A DNA stretch of 64,000 bases from Corynebacterium casei LMG S-19264 (GTDB taxonomy: Bacteria; Actinomycetota; Actinomycetes; Mycobacteriales; Mycobacteriaceae). The stretch is from NCBI RefSeq assembly GCF_000550785.1, contig NZ_CP004350.1, forward strand, positions 1,592,009-1,656,008, read 5' to 3'. Below, piece by piece: positions 11,066 through 21,322 of this stretch (position 1 is its first letter; each line of letters starts with the position of its first letter). A model generated the notes under the pieces. It did not search any database. It was not told the DNA's origin and saw nothing but the letters and a program-made list of their open reading frames with translations. Both the position numbers and the translations under genes were made by a program.

Positions 11066-12250
11066 TTACGCGTTGATCTTTTCCAGTTCATCAACGACGC
11101 GGCGTTCCAGCTCTTCGCTCAATGACTCGATTGGGATGCGGTGAATAACTTCATTGAAGAAACCACGGATGATCAAGCGACGAGCCTCGTCAGCTGGGAT
11201 ACCGCGGGACATCAGGTAGAACAGCTCTAGGTCGTCAAAGCGGCCAACGGTAGCTGCGTGGCCTGCACCTGCAATTTCACCGGTCTCAATTTCCAAGTTA
11301 GGAATTGCGTCTGCGCGAGCGCCGTCGGTCAAAATGAGGTTGTTGTTGGTCTCGTAGGTATCGGTACCAGGAGCAGAGGAACGAATCAGAACGTCGCCTA
11401 CCCAGCAGGTACGGGCTTCATTCTTCTTGTCGCCCTGCAAAGCGCCCTTGTACAGGACGTTGGAGCGGCAGTTTGGAACCGAGTGGTCGACCAGCATGCG
11501 GTTCTCAAAGTACTGACCAGCATCAGCGAAGTACACGCCCAACAATTCAGCGTCGCCACCTGGAGCGGTGTAGCGAACGCGTGGGAACATACGAACAACT
11601 TCGCCGCCGAAGATGGCGGAGTTGTGGCGCAGAACTGCGTCACGGCCCATCAGCATTGCCTGGTTAGACAGGTGAACGGTGTCATTGTTCCAGTCAGCAT
11701 CCACAACAACGGTCACGTGTGCGCCGTCGCCGATGATGAAGCCAAGGTTGTCAGCGTGAGTGCCGGAGCCCTCGTACTTCACAACCAGGGTGACCTCAGC
11801 GCGGTGTCCAACATCAAAGGTGGTTGCGCCGAAGGAAACGTTGCCTTCGCCTGCACCAGCGATGGTCACGTGAATTGGCTCATCAGACCGGGTGTCCGGT
11901 TCAATGGTGATCAGGGTTGCCTCTGGCATGGAAGTCCATGCCTGTGCAGCAACGCGGTCAGAAGGAGCACCGGCAGCACGCAGACGTTCGTTCTCGCCGT
12001 CGACTGTCTCAACGGTGACACCAGCTGGGTGCTTTACATCGATGTTCTGAGGAACAACCTTGAGGTCCTCGGCGAAAGAGCCGTTGTGAAGCCCGCGCAG
12101 CTTGCGCAGGGAGACGAAACGCCATTCTTCATCACGGCCAACAGGTACCTCGAATGCTTCAACATCAAAGGACGTCGGAAGGTCACCCTTCGTCTGGTAG
12201 CCAGCGCCTTCAGAGACAGCAGCACCAGAAAATTCGTTAGAATTCAGCAT
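11066..12250 (-). CDS. sufD: SufD scaffold subunit
   Basis: A 394-residue SufBD-family protein that pairs with SufB and SufC in the Fe-S assembly scaffold. The right-handed beta-helix core is followed by the C-terminal helical domain typical of the family, with SRGIPADEARRLIIRGFFNEV near the end. The start ATG 12250 lies 5 bp after the sufB stop, and a 61-bp gap precedes sufC. SufD is paralogous to SufB but lacks SufB's N-terminal extension. Confidence 0.93.
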   Translation of the reverse strand: MLNSNEFSGAAVSEGAGYQTKGDLPTSFDVEAFEVPVGRDEEWRFVSLRKLRGLHNGSFAEDLKVVPQNIDVKHPAGVTVETVDGENERLRAAGAPSDRVAAQAWTSMPEATLITIEPDTRSDEPIHVTIAGAGEGNVSFGATTFDVGHRAEVTLVVKYEGSGTHADNLGFIIGDGAHVTVVVDADWNNDTVHLSNQAMLMGRDAVLRHNSAIFGGEVVRMFPRVRYTAPGGDAELLGVYFADAGQYFENRMLVDHSVPNCRSNVLYKGALQGDKKNEARTCWVGDVLIRSSAPGTDTYETNNNLILTDGARADAIPNLEIETGEIAGAGHAATVGRFDDLELFYLMSRGIPADEARRLIIRGFFNEVIHRIPIESLSEELERRVVDELEKINA

Positions 12251-12255
12251 TTTGT

Positions 12256-13701
12256 TTAGCCCACAGATCCTTCCATTTGCAGTTCGATCAGGCGGTTCAG
12301 CTCAAGCGCGTACTCCATTGGGAGCTCCTTCGCGATTGGCTCAACGAAGCCACGAACGATCATTGCCATTGCTTCTTCTTCCGCGATACCGCGGGACATC
12401 AGGTAGAACAGCTGCTCCTCAGAGACCTGGGAAACAGTTGCCTCGTGGCCCAAGGTCACGTAGTCATTGCGGATGTCGTTGTACGGGTATGTATCCGAGC
12501 GCGAGATGCTGTCAACCAGAAGCGCGTCACACTCAACGTTGGAGTAAGAGTGGTGAGCATTCGGGTGAACCTCAATCAGGCCACGGTAAGCGGCACGGCC
12601 GCCACCACGAGCAACAGACTTAGAAACAACGTTGGAAGAGGTGTATGGAGCCAGGTGCTTCATCTTTGCACCGGTGTCCTGGAACTGGCCTTCGCCAGCG
12701 AACGCTACGGAGAGAACTTCGCCCTTAGCGTGAGGACCCATCATCCAGACAGCCGGGTACTTCATGGTGACCTTGGAACCGATGTTGCCATCGACCCATT
12801 CCATGGTGCCGCCCTCTTCAACCTTGGTGCGCTTGGTCACCAGGTTGTAGACGTTGTTGGACCAGTTCTGAATGGTGGTGTAGCGGCAGCGGCCACCCTT
12901 CTTCACAATGATCTCAACAACTGCAGAGTGCAGAGAGTCAGATTTGTAAATAGGAGCAGTACAGCCCTCTACGTAGTGAACGTATGCGTCCTCATCAACG
13001 ATGATCAGGGTGCGCTCAAACTGGCCCATGTTTTCCGTGTTGATACGGAAGTAAGCCTGCAGAGGAATGTCTACGTGGACTCCTGGTGGAACGTAGATGA
13101 AGGAGCCGCCAGACCAGACAGCGGAGTTCAGAGCGGAGAACTTGTTGTCACCAGCTGGGATGACGGTACCGAAGTACTCCTTAAAAAGCTCAGGGTGCTC
13201 CTTGAGTGCGGTATCGGTATCCAGGAAGATAACGCCCTGCTCTTCCAGATCCTCGCGGATCTGGTGGTAGACAACCTCAGACTCGTACTGAGCTGCAACA
13301 CCTGCAACCAGACGCTGCTTCTCAGCCTCAGGAATGCCCAGCTTGTCGTAGGTTTGCTTGATGTCGTCTGGGAGGTCTTCCCAGCTCTGAGCCTGCTTCT
13401 CGGTGGACTTGACGTAGTACTTGATGTTGTCGAAGTCGATGTCAGAGAGGTCTGCACCCCACTTTGGCATTGGCTTCTTATCAAACATGCGCAATGCCTT
13501 GAGACGCTGTTCCAGCATCCATTCGGACTCGTTCTTCTGTGCGGAAATATCGCGGACAACGTCCTCGCTTAGGCCACGGCGTGCTGCTGCACCCGCGACA
13601 TCAGAGTCGTGCCAGCCGAATTCATAAGCACCAATTGAATCGATGATCTCATCATCGGTCATCTTCTTTTCAGTACCTGGCGCCGGTTTTGCTTGGGTCA
13701 T
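12256..13701 (-). CDS. sufB: SufB scaffold subunit
   Basis: A 481-residue protein, the standard size of actinobacterial SufB, which nucleates Fe-S clusters in the SufBC2D complex. It contains the conserved [10 protein letters not shown] segment near residue 245 and, at the C-terminus, the family motif [20 protein letters not shown]. No intein is present, unlike SufB of some mycobacteria. The ATG overlaps the sufR stop as ATGA, so it is translationally coupled to its regulator. Confidence 0.95.
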   Translation of the reverse strand: MTQAKPAPGTEKKMTDDEIIDSIGAYEFGWHDSDVAGAAARRGLSEDVVRDISAQKNESEWMLEQRLKALRMFDKKPMPKWGADLSDIDFDNIKYYVKSTEKQAQSWEDLPDDIKQTYDKLGIPEAEKQRLVAGVAAQYESEVVYHQIREDLEEQGVIFLDTDTALKEHPELFKEYFGTVIPAGDNKFSALNSAVWSGGSFIYVPPGVHVDIPLQAYFRINTENMGQFERTLIIVDEDAYVHYVEGCTAPIYKSDSLHSAVVEIIVKKGGRCRYTTIQNWSNNVYNLVTKRTKVEEGGTMEWVDGNIGSKVTMKYPAVWMMGPHAKGEVLSVAFAGEGQFQDTGAKMKHLAPYTSSNVVSKSVARGGGRAAYRGLIEVHPNAHHSYSNVECDALLVDSISRSDTYPYNDIRNDYVTLGHEATVSQVSEEQLFYLMSRGIAEEEAMAMIVRGFVEPIAKELPMEYALELNRLIELQMEGSVG

Positions 13702-14414
13702 GCCCTGCTCCTTTCGTCTGAATTTCTTTTAATCGGTGTCAAGGGGATGTTCGTTGTACAAATTCCGTGGCCATCTGCGATTGAGGCCAAGGGCTGTACG
13801 TGAGTGCCTAACAGGGCGGAAAAGACTTCCTGTTCCGCCTCACATAGTTCTGGGTGATGTTCTGCCACGTGAGCCACTGGGCAATGATGCTGACAAATCT
13901 GCACTCCATGCCCAGCTTCACTGATTGTGGCCGCATACCCATTATCGTCCAGTGCGGCCGCAAGTCTACGGGCGGTGTCCACAACCGATTCATCTTCCCT
14001 CAAGATGGGTTGAATATCGGTCAGGATTCGCTCCATACGGGATATGGCAAACTTCTTAACTGCTTCAGACCCGCCGACCTCGCGCAGCGTATCCAGCGCA
14101 TCCGAAGCAAGCTCGTCATATGTATGACCGAACTGGGATCGACCTCGATCTGTGAGGCGGAAATGCTTAGCCGGTCTTCCCCTACCCGCTGGCTGTCCCT
14201 TTTTGGGCTGCGGGCGGCGGTTAACAATTTCGGTCAAGCCATCTTCCACCAGGATGTCTAAATGCCGGCGTACGCCAGCAGCGGAAAGACCAAGCTGCGT
14301 GCCCAAATCGGACGCTGTGATCGGACCATCTTTGAGCAACAAAAGCATGACTTGGCAGCGCGTATCGCCTTCGGTCGACCGAGTCTCAGTCGAAAGCCGT
14401 GTTTCTTCAGCCAT
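13698..14414 (-). CDS. sufR: SufR iron-sulfur-sensing transcriptional repressor
   Basis: A 238-residue DeoR/ArsR-like regulator. The N-terminal winged helix spans about residues 10-80 ([20 protein letters not shown] as recognition region) with a basic wing rich in Pro, Lys and Gly. The C-terminal half has clustered cysteines (ICQHHC, ELCEAE, GICTT) matching the Fe-S ligands of SufR. Holo-SufR represses suf genes when clusters are sufficient. The ATG at 14414 follows AAAAGGAGG by 8 nt; the upstream GTG at 14423 overlaps that ribosome site. First gene of the operon, so it probably autoregulates. Confidence 0.92.
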   Translation of the reverse strand: MAEETRLSTETRSTEGDTRCQVMLLLLKDGPITASDLGTQLGLSAAGVRRHLDILVEDGLTEIVNRRPQPKKGQPAGRGRPAKHFRLTDRGRSQFGHTYDELASDALDTLREVGGSEAVKKFAISRMERILTDIQPILREDESVVDTARRLAAALDDNGYAATISEAGHGVQICQHHCPVAHVAEHHPELCEAEQEVFSALLGTHVQPLASIADGHGICTTNIPLTPIKRNSDERSRA

Positions 14415-14445
14415 TGCGCGCACCTCCTTTTGCTCTCTCTTTAGA

Positions 14446-14459
14446 CAACACTAGTGTTC
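14446..14459 (-). promoter_or_regulatory. Candidate SufR operator upstream of sufR
   Basis: CAAC-ACTAGT-GTTC contains a perfect 12-bp palindrome, AACACTAGTGTT (14447-14458), 33 bp upstream of the sufR ATG, where a promoter or transcription start is expected. The cyanobacterial SufR consensus is CAAC-N6-GTTG, which this matches at all but the final base. The assignment is by similarity and position. Confidence 0.6.
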
Positions 14460-14643
14460 CCTAATTCATTCCCAATTGCCACCGACGCAGGTCAACGGCG
14501 TGTCTAAAATTGTTTCCCCCATAGACTTAACAACCGCCCCTCCCAGGGATTTCACACCGAACCCACACGGCGGGCGGCTTATTAGTGTTGCTCAAGGCAC
14601 ACGCTTCGCACCCCCGACAAGGTGGACATTAGAGTGAGAGGTC

Positions 14644-16359
14644 ATGAGGATAAGATTGGGCCGAATAGGCAACTTGTTGGATGGGGTGCGCGAGGAACTA
14701 CCGCGCGTCGGCACTGCCGGTTCCCGTTCAGCACGTTTGCACGGCGAAGACGGCACCAAGTTTGATGTTGGTGATGAGCCGGATACCCCGCTCGCTTTGT
14801 CCCTGTCGCAGGCCCGAAAGTTGTTTCTCCTCCGCTGGATTGGCACCGTTGGCGCATTGATGATCGGCCTCGGAGGCTTGGGTGCGGGAGCGTTGCCGGT
14901 AGTCGGCAATCCTTTCGGTGGCCTACCCTTCGGCCAACTCATGGGACGGATGTTGGTTACTTCCAGTGCTCTGGTGCTCATCGGGGTGGGGCTGATTGTT
15001 ATTGCCTGGGTTTTAATGGCCCCGATGGCCGGCAATCAGCTGCGCGCGAGTTCCTGCACGCCGCGACACTCAATTACCCGGACGCAGGTGTGGGGCACGT
15101 TTTTCGCATGGACACTTCCGATCATTGCGACAGCTCCCCTGTTTACTCAAGACATCTACTCTTATATCGCCAATGGGTCCATCGTCGTGCAAGGCATGGA
15201 TCCCTATTCAGCAGGACCCGTGCAGTTACTCGGTGCGGACAATGATCTGGCGAGATCGGTGCCCTTCATTTGGGCTAATTCACCCTCACCGTATGGTCCA
15301 GTAGCTCTTGGTATTGCCGGGATCATCAGTGTGATCACGAGCGACTCCATTGTGGCGGCAGTTATTTTGCACCGTGTGGCTTCTATATTGGGCGTTATCG
15401 CAGCCGGTTGGGCCATTTCGCGGTTGGCGGTTCGCTGCCGGGTCGCACCGTCTTCTGCACTGTGGCTGGGCATTCTCAACCCCTTGAGCATTCTGCATCT
15501 CATCGGCGGAATTCACAATGAATCCATCATGCTCGGTTTCGCACTGGTGGGAATGGAGTTAGCTCTACGTGGCATCGACAAGCTGCAAGCAAGCACAAGC
15601 TTGTCGATGTCTTCGGCGTGGCCTGCCTGGCTGCTGATTATAGGCGGTGGTGTGCTGATTTCTGCCGCGGGGATGGTCAAGGTGACGGGCTTTACCGGCT
15701 TAGGTTTTGCCGGCATGGCCCTTGCCCGATTCTTTGCCCAACGTCTAAATCTGAAGCCTTACCTTGCTATTTCTTCTGCTGCCGGCATCCTTCTGACTGT
15801 GCTTCTGGCAACCATCGCGGCATTTACCGTGCTCTCTGGAATTGGACTGGGATGGATCACTGGCCAAGGCGGAGCGGTCTCCATTCGTTCCTGGCTGTCT
15901 GTCTCTACCGACGTCGGCGTTGCTTCCGGGTTTATGGGAATGATGCTGGGACTGGGTGACCACACCGAAGCTATTTTGTCGGTGACGCGTGCCGTGGGCA
16001 TCGTGGTCGCAGCAGCGTTTATGGTCCGCATGCTTTTTGCCACCTTCCGTGGCGTCATGCACCCTATCGGCGGGCTCGGCGTCTCCACCTTGGTGCTAGT
16101 CGTCCTGTTTCCCGTGGTGCACCCGTGGTACATCCTGTGGGCGATTTTCCCGCTTGCCGCGTGGGCGAACCGTCTGTTCTTTAGATACGCAGTAATCATC
16201 TACTCCGCGATTATGAGCTTCGTGGTGCTACCTCGCGGACTGGGACTACCGGCTGGCACTGTGGCGCAGATTTATCTGACAGCAGCAGTATCAATGGCGG
16301 TATTGGTCACGATCGGGTGGGTTGCTTTACGTCTTAACCGGGGTCGTATCCTAGACTAG
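14644..16359 (+). CDS. mptB: MptB-type alpha-(1->6)-mannopyranosyltransferase
   Basis: A 571-residue polytopic membrane protein with roughly a dozen hydrophobic segments after a polar N-terminus of about 60 residues. It belongs to the GT-C mannosyltransferases that use polyprenyl-phosphomannose outside the membrane to extend the alpha-1,6-mannan core of lipomannan and lipoarabinomannan. The LFTQDIYSYIANG and QGMDPYSAGP motifs near residues 165-190 fit the first extracytoplasmic loop with its acidic catalytic residue. Identification also rests on position: in C. glutamicum mptB is likewise divergent from sufR. ATG 14644 follows GAGAGG. Confidence 0.87.
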   Translation: MRIRLGRIGNLLDGVREELPRVGTAGSRSARLHGEDGTKFDVGDEPDTPLALSLSQARKLFLLRWIGTVGALMIGLGGLGAGALPVVGNPFGGLPFGQLMGRMLVTSSALVLIGVGLIVIAWVLMAPMAGNQLRASSCTPRHSITRTQVWGTFFAWTLPIIATAPLFTQDIYSYIANGSIVVQGMDPYSAGPVQLLGADNDLARSVPFIWANSPSPYGPVALGIAGIISVITSDSIVAAVILHRVASILGVIAAGWAISRLAVRCRVAPSSALWLGILNPLSILHLIGGIHNESIMLGFALVGMELALRGIDKLQASTSLSMSSAWPAWLLIIGGGVLISAAGMVKVTGFTGLGFAGMALARFFAQRLNLKPYLAISSAAGILLTVLLATIAAFTVLSGIGLGWITGQGGAVSIRSWLSVSTDVGVASGFMGMMLGLGDHTEAILSVTRAVGIVVAAAFMVRMLFATFRGVMHPIGGLGVSTLVLVVLFPVVHPWYILWAIFPLAAWANRLFFRYAVIIYSAIMSFVVLPRGLGLPAGTVAQIYLTAAVSMAVLVTIGWVALRLNRGRILD

Positions 16360-16365
16360 GGAACC

Positions 16366-17298
16366 GTGAGTACAACTTTTGGTGGACAGCCCGTTTTGCA
16401 GGTTGACAACGTGATGAAAGCCTACGGCGACAAGCGCGCGGTAGACGGACTGAGTTTCAGCGTTCACCGGGGTGAACTTCTTTGTTTGCTGGGCGCTAAT
16501 GGTGCCGGCAAGACCACCACCATCGAAATGTGCGAGGGATTCATCGCACCAACCTCAGGAAACATTTCGGTCCTAGGTCTTAACCCCACTACCCATGCAG
16601 ATGCCGTGCGTGAACGCGTGGGCATCATGCTGCAAGGCGGTGGCGGCTACACGGGCATCAAAGTCCGAGAGATGCTCAAACTAGCAGCCAGCTACAGTGC
16701 GAATCCACACGACCCTGATTGGTTGATTGACATCCTCGGTCTGCGCGGCGTGGCTTCCAACAGCTACCGCCGTCTTTCTGGTGGCCAGCAGCAGCGACTT
16801 GCCTTTGCATTGGCCATCATCGGACGCCCTGACTTGGTGTTTCTGGATGAGCCAACCGCAGGCCTTGACACCCAGTCTCGCATCGCCGTGTGGGAGCTAG
16901 TCCGAGCTCTCAAGCGGGATGGTGTAGCGGTGGTTCTCACCACGCACCTCATGGATGAAGCCGAAGCCTTAGCGGACCAAGTGCTCATCATTGACCACGG
17001 CAAGAAGGTCGCCATGGGCACGACAGAGGAGCTGACTCAAAACTTCTCTTCGGCGCTGGTGACCATCGTGTGCAACAAGGACGTCGATGAAGAAGCAATT
17101 ATTCGCAACGTCGGATCTGATATTGCTGCTCTTCGGCCCTTGCATTATCGCGTAAATGTGGAGCCTTCCCCAGCTTCCATCGCACGCATTGCAGCTGAAC
17201 TTGAACGTCAGAACGTACTCATTACTCAGTTGGAAACTTCGCACCGCAACTTGGAAGACGTCTTCCTTGATATCACTGGACATCACTTAAGGAGCTAA
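16366..17298 (+). CDS. ABC exporter ATP-binding protein
   Basis: A 310-residue ATPase of the DrrA/CcmA-like exporter class. Walker A LGANGAGKTTT (near residue 43), signature LSGGQQQR, Walker B LVFLDEPTAGLD and switch H in LTTHLMDEAE are intact; a C-terminal regulatory region of about 80 residues follows. GTG start 6 bp after mptB, and 5 bp before the permease gene, so mptB and both transporter genes probably share a transcript. The substrate is unknown; proximity to mptB makes envelope export conceivable but unproven. Confidence 0.88.
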   Translation: MSTTFGGQPVLQVDNVMKAYGDKRAVDGLSFSVHRGELLCLLGANGAGKTTTIEMCEGFIAPTSGNISVLGLNPTTHADAVRERVGIMLQGGGGYTGIKVREMLKLAASYSANPHDPDWLIDILGLRGVASNSYRRLSGGQQQRLAFALAIIGRPDLVFLDEPTAGLDTQSRIAVWELVRALKRDGVAVVLTTHLMDEAEALADQVLIIDHGKKVAMGTTEELTQNFSSALVTIVCNKDVDEEAIIRNVGSDIAALRPLHYRVNVEPSPASIARIAAELERQNVLITQLETSHRNLEDVFLDITGHHLRS

Positions 17299-17303
17299 GA
17301 GAT

Positions 17304-18113
17304 ATGTCTAAACCCTCCCAATCTGATGCCGTGATGAATGGGCAGATTCTTCCCTCGTTTGAGCCAGGCACCTTCGCCCCCAACGCGAAGTCTGCCAGCA
17401 AAGCCAAGATGATCGCCGCTCAAGGCACAATGGAAGCCAAGCTGATGCTGCGCCACGGTGAGCAACAACTGTTGAGCATCATCATTCCACTCGGCTTGCT
17501 CATTGCCTTTAGAATCTTTCCCTTCGCCGAAGACCTCGGCGGCATGGATGCGGCCATCCCGATGGTCTTTGCGGTAGCAGCCACGTCCGCGGGTTTCACC
17601 GGCCAAGCTATTGCTGTGGCTTTTGACCGCCGCTACGGCGCGCTCAAGCGCAATGGTGCATCCGGTGTGCCCGCGTGGGCGATCATCGTGGGCAAGATTA
17701 TCGCGGTCTTCGCCATGGTCTGCCTCCAGGTCGTTGTTCTAGGCACCGCAGCTATCATCCTCGGATTCCGCGCCCCTGTCGGCGGTGTTCTCCTGGCACT
17801 CATCGTGCTGCTGCTTGGTGTTGCCTCCTTTACCGCTTTGGGATTGGCGCTGGGCGGCAGCCTGAGTGCTGAAATTGTCCTGGCGCTATCGAACCTCATC
17901 TGGTTCGTGCTGCTCGCCATCGTTGGCTGGGCACTCTATTCCCAAGGTCTTACTGAGGTTGGCTGGCTCAACGCCATCCCTTCCGTGGCTCTGGCGAGTG
18001 GACTGGCAGAAGCGCTTTCCGGCAGCATTCCCTTCATTCCCATCATCGCGCTGATCCTCTGGGCAATTGGTGCGTCGTATATAGCCACCAAATGGTTCCG
18101 CTTTGCGGGCTAA
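17304..18113 (+). CDS. ABC exporter permease (ABC-2 type)
   Basis: A 269-residue membrane protein with a cytoplasmic N-terminus of about 50 residues and six hydrophobic segments, as in ABC-2 permeases such as DrrB. The order (first segment IIIPLGLLIAFRIF, last segment IIALILWAIGASYIATKWF) fits one permease domain that dimerises. It is paired with the ATPase ending 5 bp upstream. The stop at 18113 is followed closely by ctaA. No substrate can be named. Confidence 0.85.
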   Translation: MSKPSQSDAVMNGQILPSFEPGTFAPNAKSASKAKMIAAQGTMEAKLMLRHGEQQLLSIIIPLGLLIAFRIFPFAEDLGGMDAAIPMVFAVAATSAGFTGQAIAVAFDRRYGALKRNGASGVPAWAIIVGKIIAVFAMVCLQVVVLGTAAIILGFRAPVGGVLLALIVLLLGVASFTALGLALGGSLSAEIVLALSNLIWFVLLAIVGWALYSQGLTEVGWLNAIPSVALASGLAEALSGSIPFIPIIALILWAIGASYIATKWFRFAG

Positions 18114-18191
18114 TTGTGAACTTCTTCCCCATGCCCCGAAATTTTTAGGTCACCCCCATAATCAAAGGTAACGTTGGTATTTGTGAGCGCC

Positions 18192-19238
18192 ATGACTGAT
18201 TCTTCTTCAACAACACTAGGAACCGGGAAACCCGGTTTGCTCCAACGCATCCGGAGTTTCTTCCGGGAGGCGGTTCCATCCCTCAAGCAGCAAAGAATCA
18301 TCGCCATGATCCTCCTGCTGTGCCAAGGCGGCATCACCGTCTCCGGCTCCGTCGTTCGCGTGACGGGCTCAGGCCTGGGCTGTGAAACCTGGCCAAATTG
18401 CCACGCCGGTTCACTGGTTCCGGTTCCTGGCGCAGCACCGCTCATTCACCAGATCATTGAGTTTGGTAATCGCCTGCTGACTTTCGTGGTTGCTGCCGCC
18501 GCCGTTGCCGCCATCGTCGCTATGCATATGGCAAAGCGTCGTTATGAGCTCAAGCTGTACGCATGGCTCTCCCTCGGTGGCGTTGCTTTGCAGGCCGTTC
18601 TCGGTGCTATCTCCGTGTTCATGGACCTGCACTGGTGGGCCGTTGCTATCCACTTCCTGCCATCGATGGTCTTGGTCTGGATTGCAGCGATGCTCTTTGC
18701 CCGCATCAAGGAACCCGATGATGGTGAGCGCACTGCCGCTTTGCCAGCTTCTATCCGCTACATGGCGATTGTCGCCGCGGTAGGCCTAGGCGTTGTACTC
18801 ATCACCGGCACCATGGTGACCGGTTCTGGTGTCCACTCTGGTGACGCTGGTGTGGGCATGGATGGCCGCCTGGATGTTGATACAGAGATCATGGCTTATA
18901 TCCACGCAGCATGCATGTACGTCTACGTCATCTTCACCGTCATCGTGCAGATTCTGATCTACCGCAACAATGCATCCAAGGCGGCAAAGAATGCGGGCTG
19001 GATTCTCATCGCGTGCATTATCATTCAGTGGGCAATCGGCGTGTACCAGTTCTACATGGGTGTTCCACGCTGGACCATTCCTTTCCACATCGGAATGTCT
19101 TCTGTCGTCACTGCATGCACAGCTTTGCTGTACTCCCACGGAATCGTGCGCACCGGCGGCACACAGGAACTCCAATCGGGTTCCCCTGCTGGAGATATCA
19201 AGCGCGAAAAGCGCGAAAAATCACTCGCTGCTCGTTAA
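18192..19238 (+). CDS. ctaA: Heme A synthase CtaA (COX15 family)
   Basis: A 348-residue membrane protein with eight hydrophobic segments in two similar halves, which oxidises the C8 methyl of heme O to give heme A for cytochrome aa3 oxidase. Motifs include VVRVTGSGLGCETWPNC near residue 55 with its paired cysteines, IHQIIEFGNRLLT with axial histidine, and the later HAACMYVYV and PFHIGMSS histidines. Starts are possible at TTG 18174, GTG 18183 and ATG 18192; conservation begins later, so the start is undecided. Partner ctaB lies nearby on the opposite strand. Confidence 0.9.
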   Translation: MTDSSSTTLGTGKPGLLQRIRSFFREAVPSLKQQRIIAMILLLCQGGITVSGSVVRVTGSGLGCETWPNCHAGSLVPVPGAAPLIHQIIEFGNRLLTFVVAAAAVAAIVAMHMAKRRYELKLYAWLSLGGVALQAVLGAISVFMDLHWWAVAIHFLPSMVLVWIAAMLFARIKEPDDGERTAALPASIRYMAIVAAVGLGVVLITGTMVTGSGVHSGDAGVGMDGRLDVDTEIMAYIHAACMYVYVIFTVIVQILIYRNNASKAAKNAGWILIACIIIQWAIGVYQFYMGVPRWTIPFHIGMSSVVTACTALLYSHGIVRTGGTQELQSGSPAGDIKREKREKSLAAR

Positions 19239-19257
19239 AAACAGTTAGCCTGGATTC

Positions 19258-20226
19258 ATGTATGCAATTCAGGTATCGAAACATGGTGGACCAGAAGTTC
19301 TGGACTACACCGAAGCGCCCTCCCCGACTCCTTCAGAGGAGCAGGTATTAGTAGACGTCATCACAGCGGGCGTCAATTACATTGATACCTACTACCGGGA
19401 GGGTATTTATAATGCCCAGACCCCGTTCACCATTGGCCTTGAGGGAGTCGGCCGCGTGGTTTCTGACCCCAAGGGTGAAATCGCCGAAGGCACCATGGTG
19501 GCGTGGAACAACGCCTTTGGTTCTTATGCCGAGCAAGTCTGTGTTGACCGCAACCGCATGGTCGCCGTCCCGGATGATATTGACACCAACGTGGCTGGCA
19601 CCATGCTGCTGCAGGGCATGACCGCGCACTACCTCATCCAGGGCGTCTACGAGCTCGATGAGAACAGTACGTGTCTTATTACAGCCGGCGCTGGTGGCGT
19701 TGGTCTCTTGGCCACTCAGATGGCCAAGGCAGCGGGCGCAACCGTCTACACCGTGGTCTCTTCCGATGAAAAAGAGCAACTGTCCTTTGAAGCTGGCGCG
19801 GACCAAGTATTCCGTTACTCCGGTGGACTGGCGGAGCAGGTGCGCCGCTTCAACGGTGGCCGTGGTGTCGATGTGGTCTATGACGGCGTTGGCAAGGAAA
19901 CCTTCCAAGAATCGCTTGAGGTTGTCCGTCCACGTGGTGTTGTCTGCCTCTTTGGCGCAGCCTCAGGCCCTGTAGAACCTGTTGATCCTCAGGTGCTGAA
20001 CAAGCACGGCTCCATCTTCCTCACCCGTCCATCCCTGGGTGCTTACACTGCTACCGATGCCGAGTTCCAGATGCGCGCGTCAACCGTTGTGCAAATGGTC
20101 AACGAGGGCAAGCTGCATTTCCGCGTGCACGATATCTATGATCTCAAGGATGCACGCCAAGCCCACGAGGACCTTCAAAACCGCAAGACCACAGGCTCTG
20201 TTGTCTTGCGTGTCCGCGAAGCATAG
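19258..20226 (+). CDS. qor: NADPH:quinone oxidoreductase (zeta-crystallin-like)
   Basis: A 322-residue medium-chain reductase of the quinone oxidoreductase subgroup. An N-terminal GroES-like domain (LEGVGRVV near residue 62) precedes a Rossmann domain with AGAGGVGLLATQMAKAAG near residue 145, the NADPH loop. No zinc-ligand cysteines of alcohol dehydrogenases are present. It probably reduces quinones or enals in the cytosol. ATG 19258 lies 19 bp after ctaA, so the two may be co-transcribed; a link with quinone-dependent respiration is only suggested by context. Confidence 0.88.
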   Translation: MYAIQVSKHGGPEVLDYTEAPSPTPSEEQVLVDVITAGVNYIDTYYREGIYNAQTPFTIGLEGVGRVVSDPKGEIAEGTMVAWNNAFGSYAEQVCVDRNRMVAVPDDIDTNVAGTMLLQGMTAHYLIQGVYELDENSTCLITAGAGGVGLLATQMAKAAGATVYTVVSSDEKEQLSFEAGADQVFRYSGGLAEQVRRFNGGRGVDVVYDGVGKETFQESLEVVRPRGVVCLFGAASGPVEPVDPQVLNKHGSIFLTRPSLGAYTATDAEFQMRASTVVQMVNEGKLHFRVHDIYDLKDARQAHEDLQNRKTTGSVVLRVREA

Positions 20227-20246
20227 TTACTGCCAAGCGCACGAAA

Positions 20247-20288
20247 AGGGCGGCAACCAGAAGGGATATTAACCTTGGTCGCCGCCCT
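20247..20288. terminator. Terminator between convergent qor and ctaB
   Basis: AGGGCGGC (20247-20254) pairs with GCCGCCCT (20281-20288), extended inward by ACCA/TGGT and AAGG/CCTT with one bulge. On the minus strand the stem is followed by TTTT, so it fits ctaB best, though it can also act on qor. Confidence 0.75.
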
Positions 20289-20362
20289 ATGGCGTTGCAT
20301 ATCTGTCGCCACCGCGATAGTTCATCAATGCAATTATGTATTTATGTCCTCGCGGCCGGATC

Positions 20363-21322
20363 CTAGAACAGAACCGTTGACCAGCCCAGCATACGTCCGA
20401 GTGGCTCCCAGCCGACCAGGGAGTCAATGGTCAGGCCAATGAATAGCACGGATAGGTAGTTGTTGGAGTAGATAAACAAGCGCATAGGCTTGACCTTTGC
20501 ACCCTTCTTCACTCCGTCGTGCAGCCGGATAGACATCCACAAGAAGCCAATGCCAGAAGCGACAGCTGCGATCAGGTAAATCCAGGACGCTGCCGGGATA
20601 ATGAGGAAGGTGACCACCACAGTAGCCACGGTGTACCAGACAATCTGACGGGTTACCTCAGATTCCTTCGCCACCACTGGCAGCATTGGAACGCCTGCGC
20701 GGCGATAGTCTTCCTTGTACTTCATGGCCAACGCCCAGGTGTGTGGCGGGGTCCAGAAGAAGATGATGAGGAAAAGCACCACTGCTTGCCACCAGCGGTC
20801 AGGCTGGCCGTCCATCGCATTGTCACGGATAACGGCCCAACCAACAAGAGCCGGCATACAACCTGCAAGCCCGCCCCAGACGATGCCCTGCTCATTCTTC
20901 ATCTTCAGCCACTTGGTGTAGACCACCACGTAGAAGAAGTTGGTCAGAAGCACGAAGAAAGCAGCCAACCAGGAGTTGGCCATGACACCGAGCCAGAAGA
21001 CAGAAAGCACCAGCATGATGCAGGCGAATATCGCTGCATTCTTGCGGCTGATCTTTCCGCGAACCAGGGGCCGTGCGCGCGTGCGCTGCATTTTTTGATC
21101 AAGCTCGTATTCGACCACGTTGTTAAACGTGTGCGCTGCCGCTGCACCCATCCAGCCACCGAAGATGGTGGAAATGATGAGCCAGATATTGTCGGCCGCT
21201 GCGTCAATACCGCGCTGCGCCTGCAGCATTGCAGGGATGGCGGCTACAAGGAGGAGCTCGATGATCCTGGGTTTTGTCAAAGCAATATAGGCCTTGATGG
21301 TATCCAAGGAATTTTCCTCCAA
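20363..21322 (-). CDS. ctaB: Protoheme IX farnesyltransferase (heme O synthase) CtaB
   Basis: A 319-residue UbiA-family prenyltransferase with about nine hydrophobic segments. It adds a farnesyl group to heme B to make heme O, the substrate of CtaA. The allylic-diphosphate site is visible near residue 70 ([20 protein letters not shown]) and a second acidic loop near residue 190 ([20 protein letters not shown]). [10 protein letters not shown] near residue 17 is the typical N-terminal motif. It is transcribed away from tkt, sharing the 417-bp intergenic region. Confidence 0.93.
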   Translation of the reverse strand: MEENSLDTIKAYIALTKPRIIELLLVAAIPAMLQAQRGIDAAADNIWLIISTIFGGWMGAAAAHTFNNVVEYELDQKMQRTRARPLVRGKISRKNAAIFACIMLVLSVFWLGVMANSWLAAFFVLLTNFFYVVVYTKWLKMKNEQGIVWGGLAGCMPALVGWAVIRDNAMDGQPDRWWQAVVLFLIIFFWTPPHTWALAMKYKEDYRRAGVPMLPVVAKESEVTRQIVWYTVATVVVTFLIIPAASWIYLIAAVASGIGFLWMSIRLHDGVKKGAKVKPMRLFIYSNNYLSVLFIGLTIDSLVGWEPLGRMLGWSTVLF

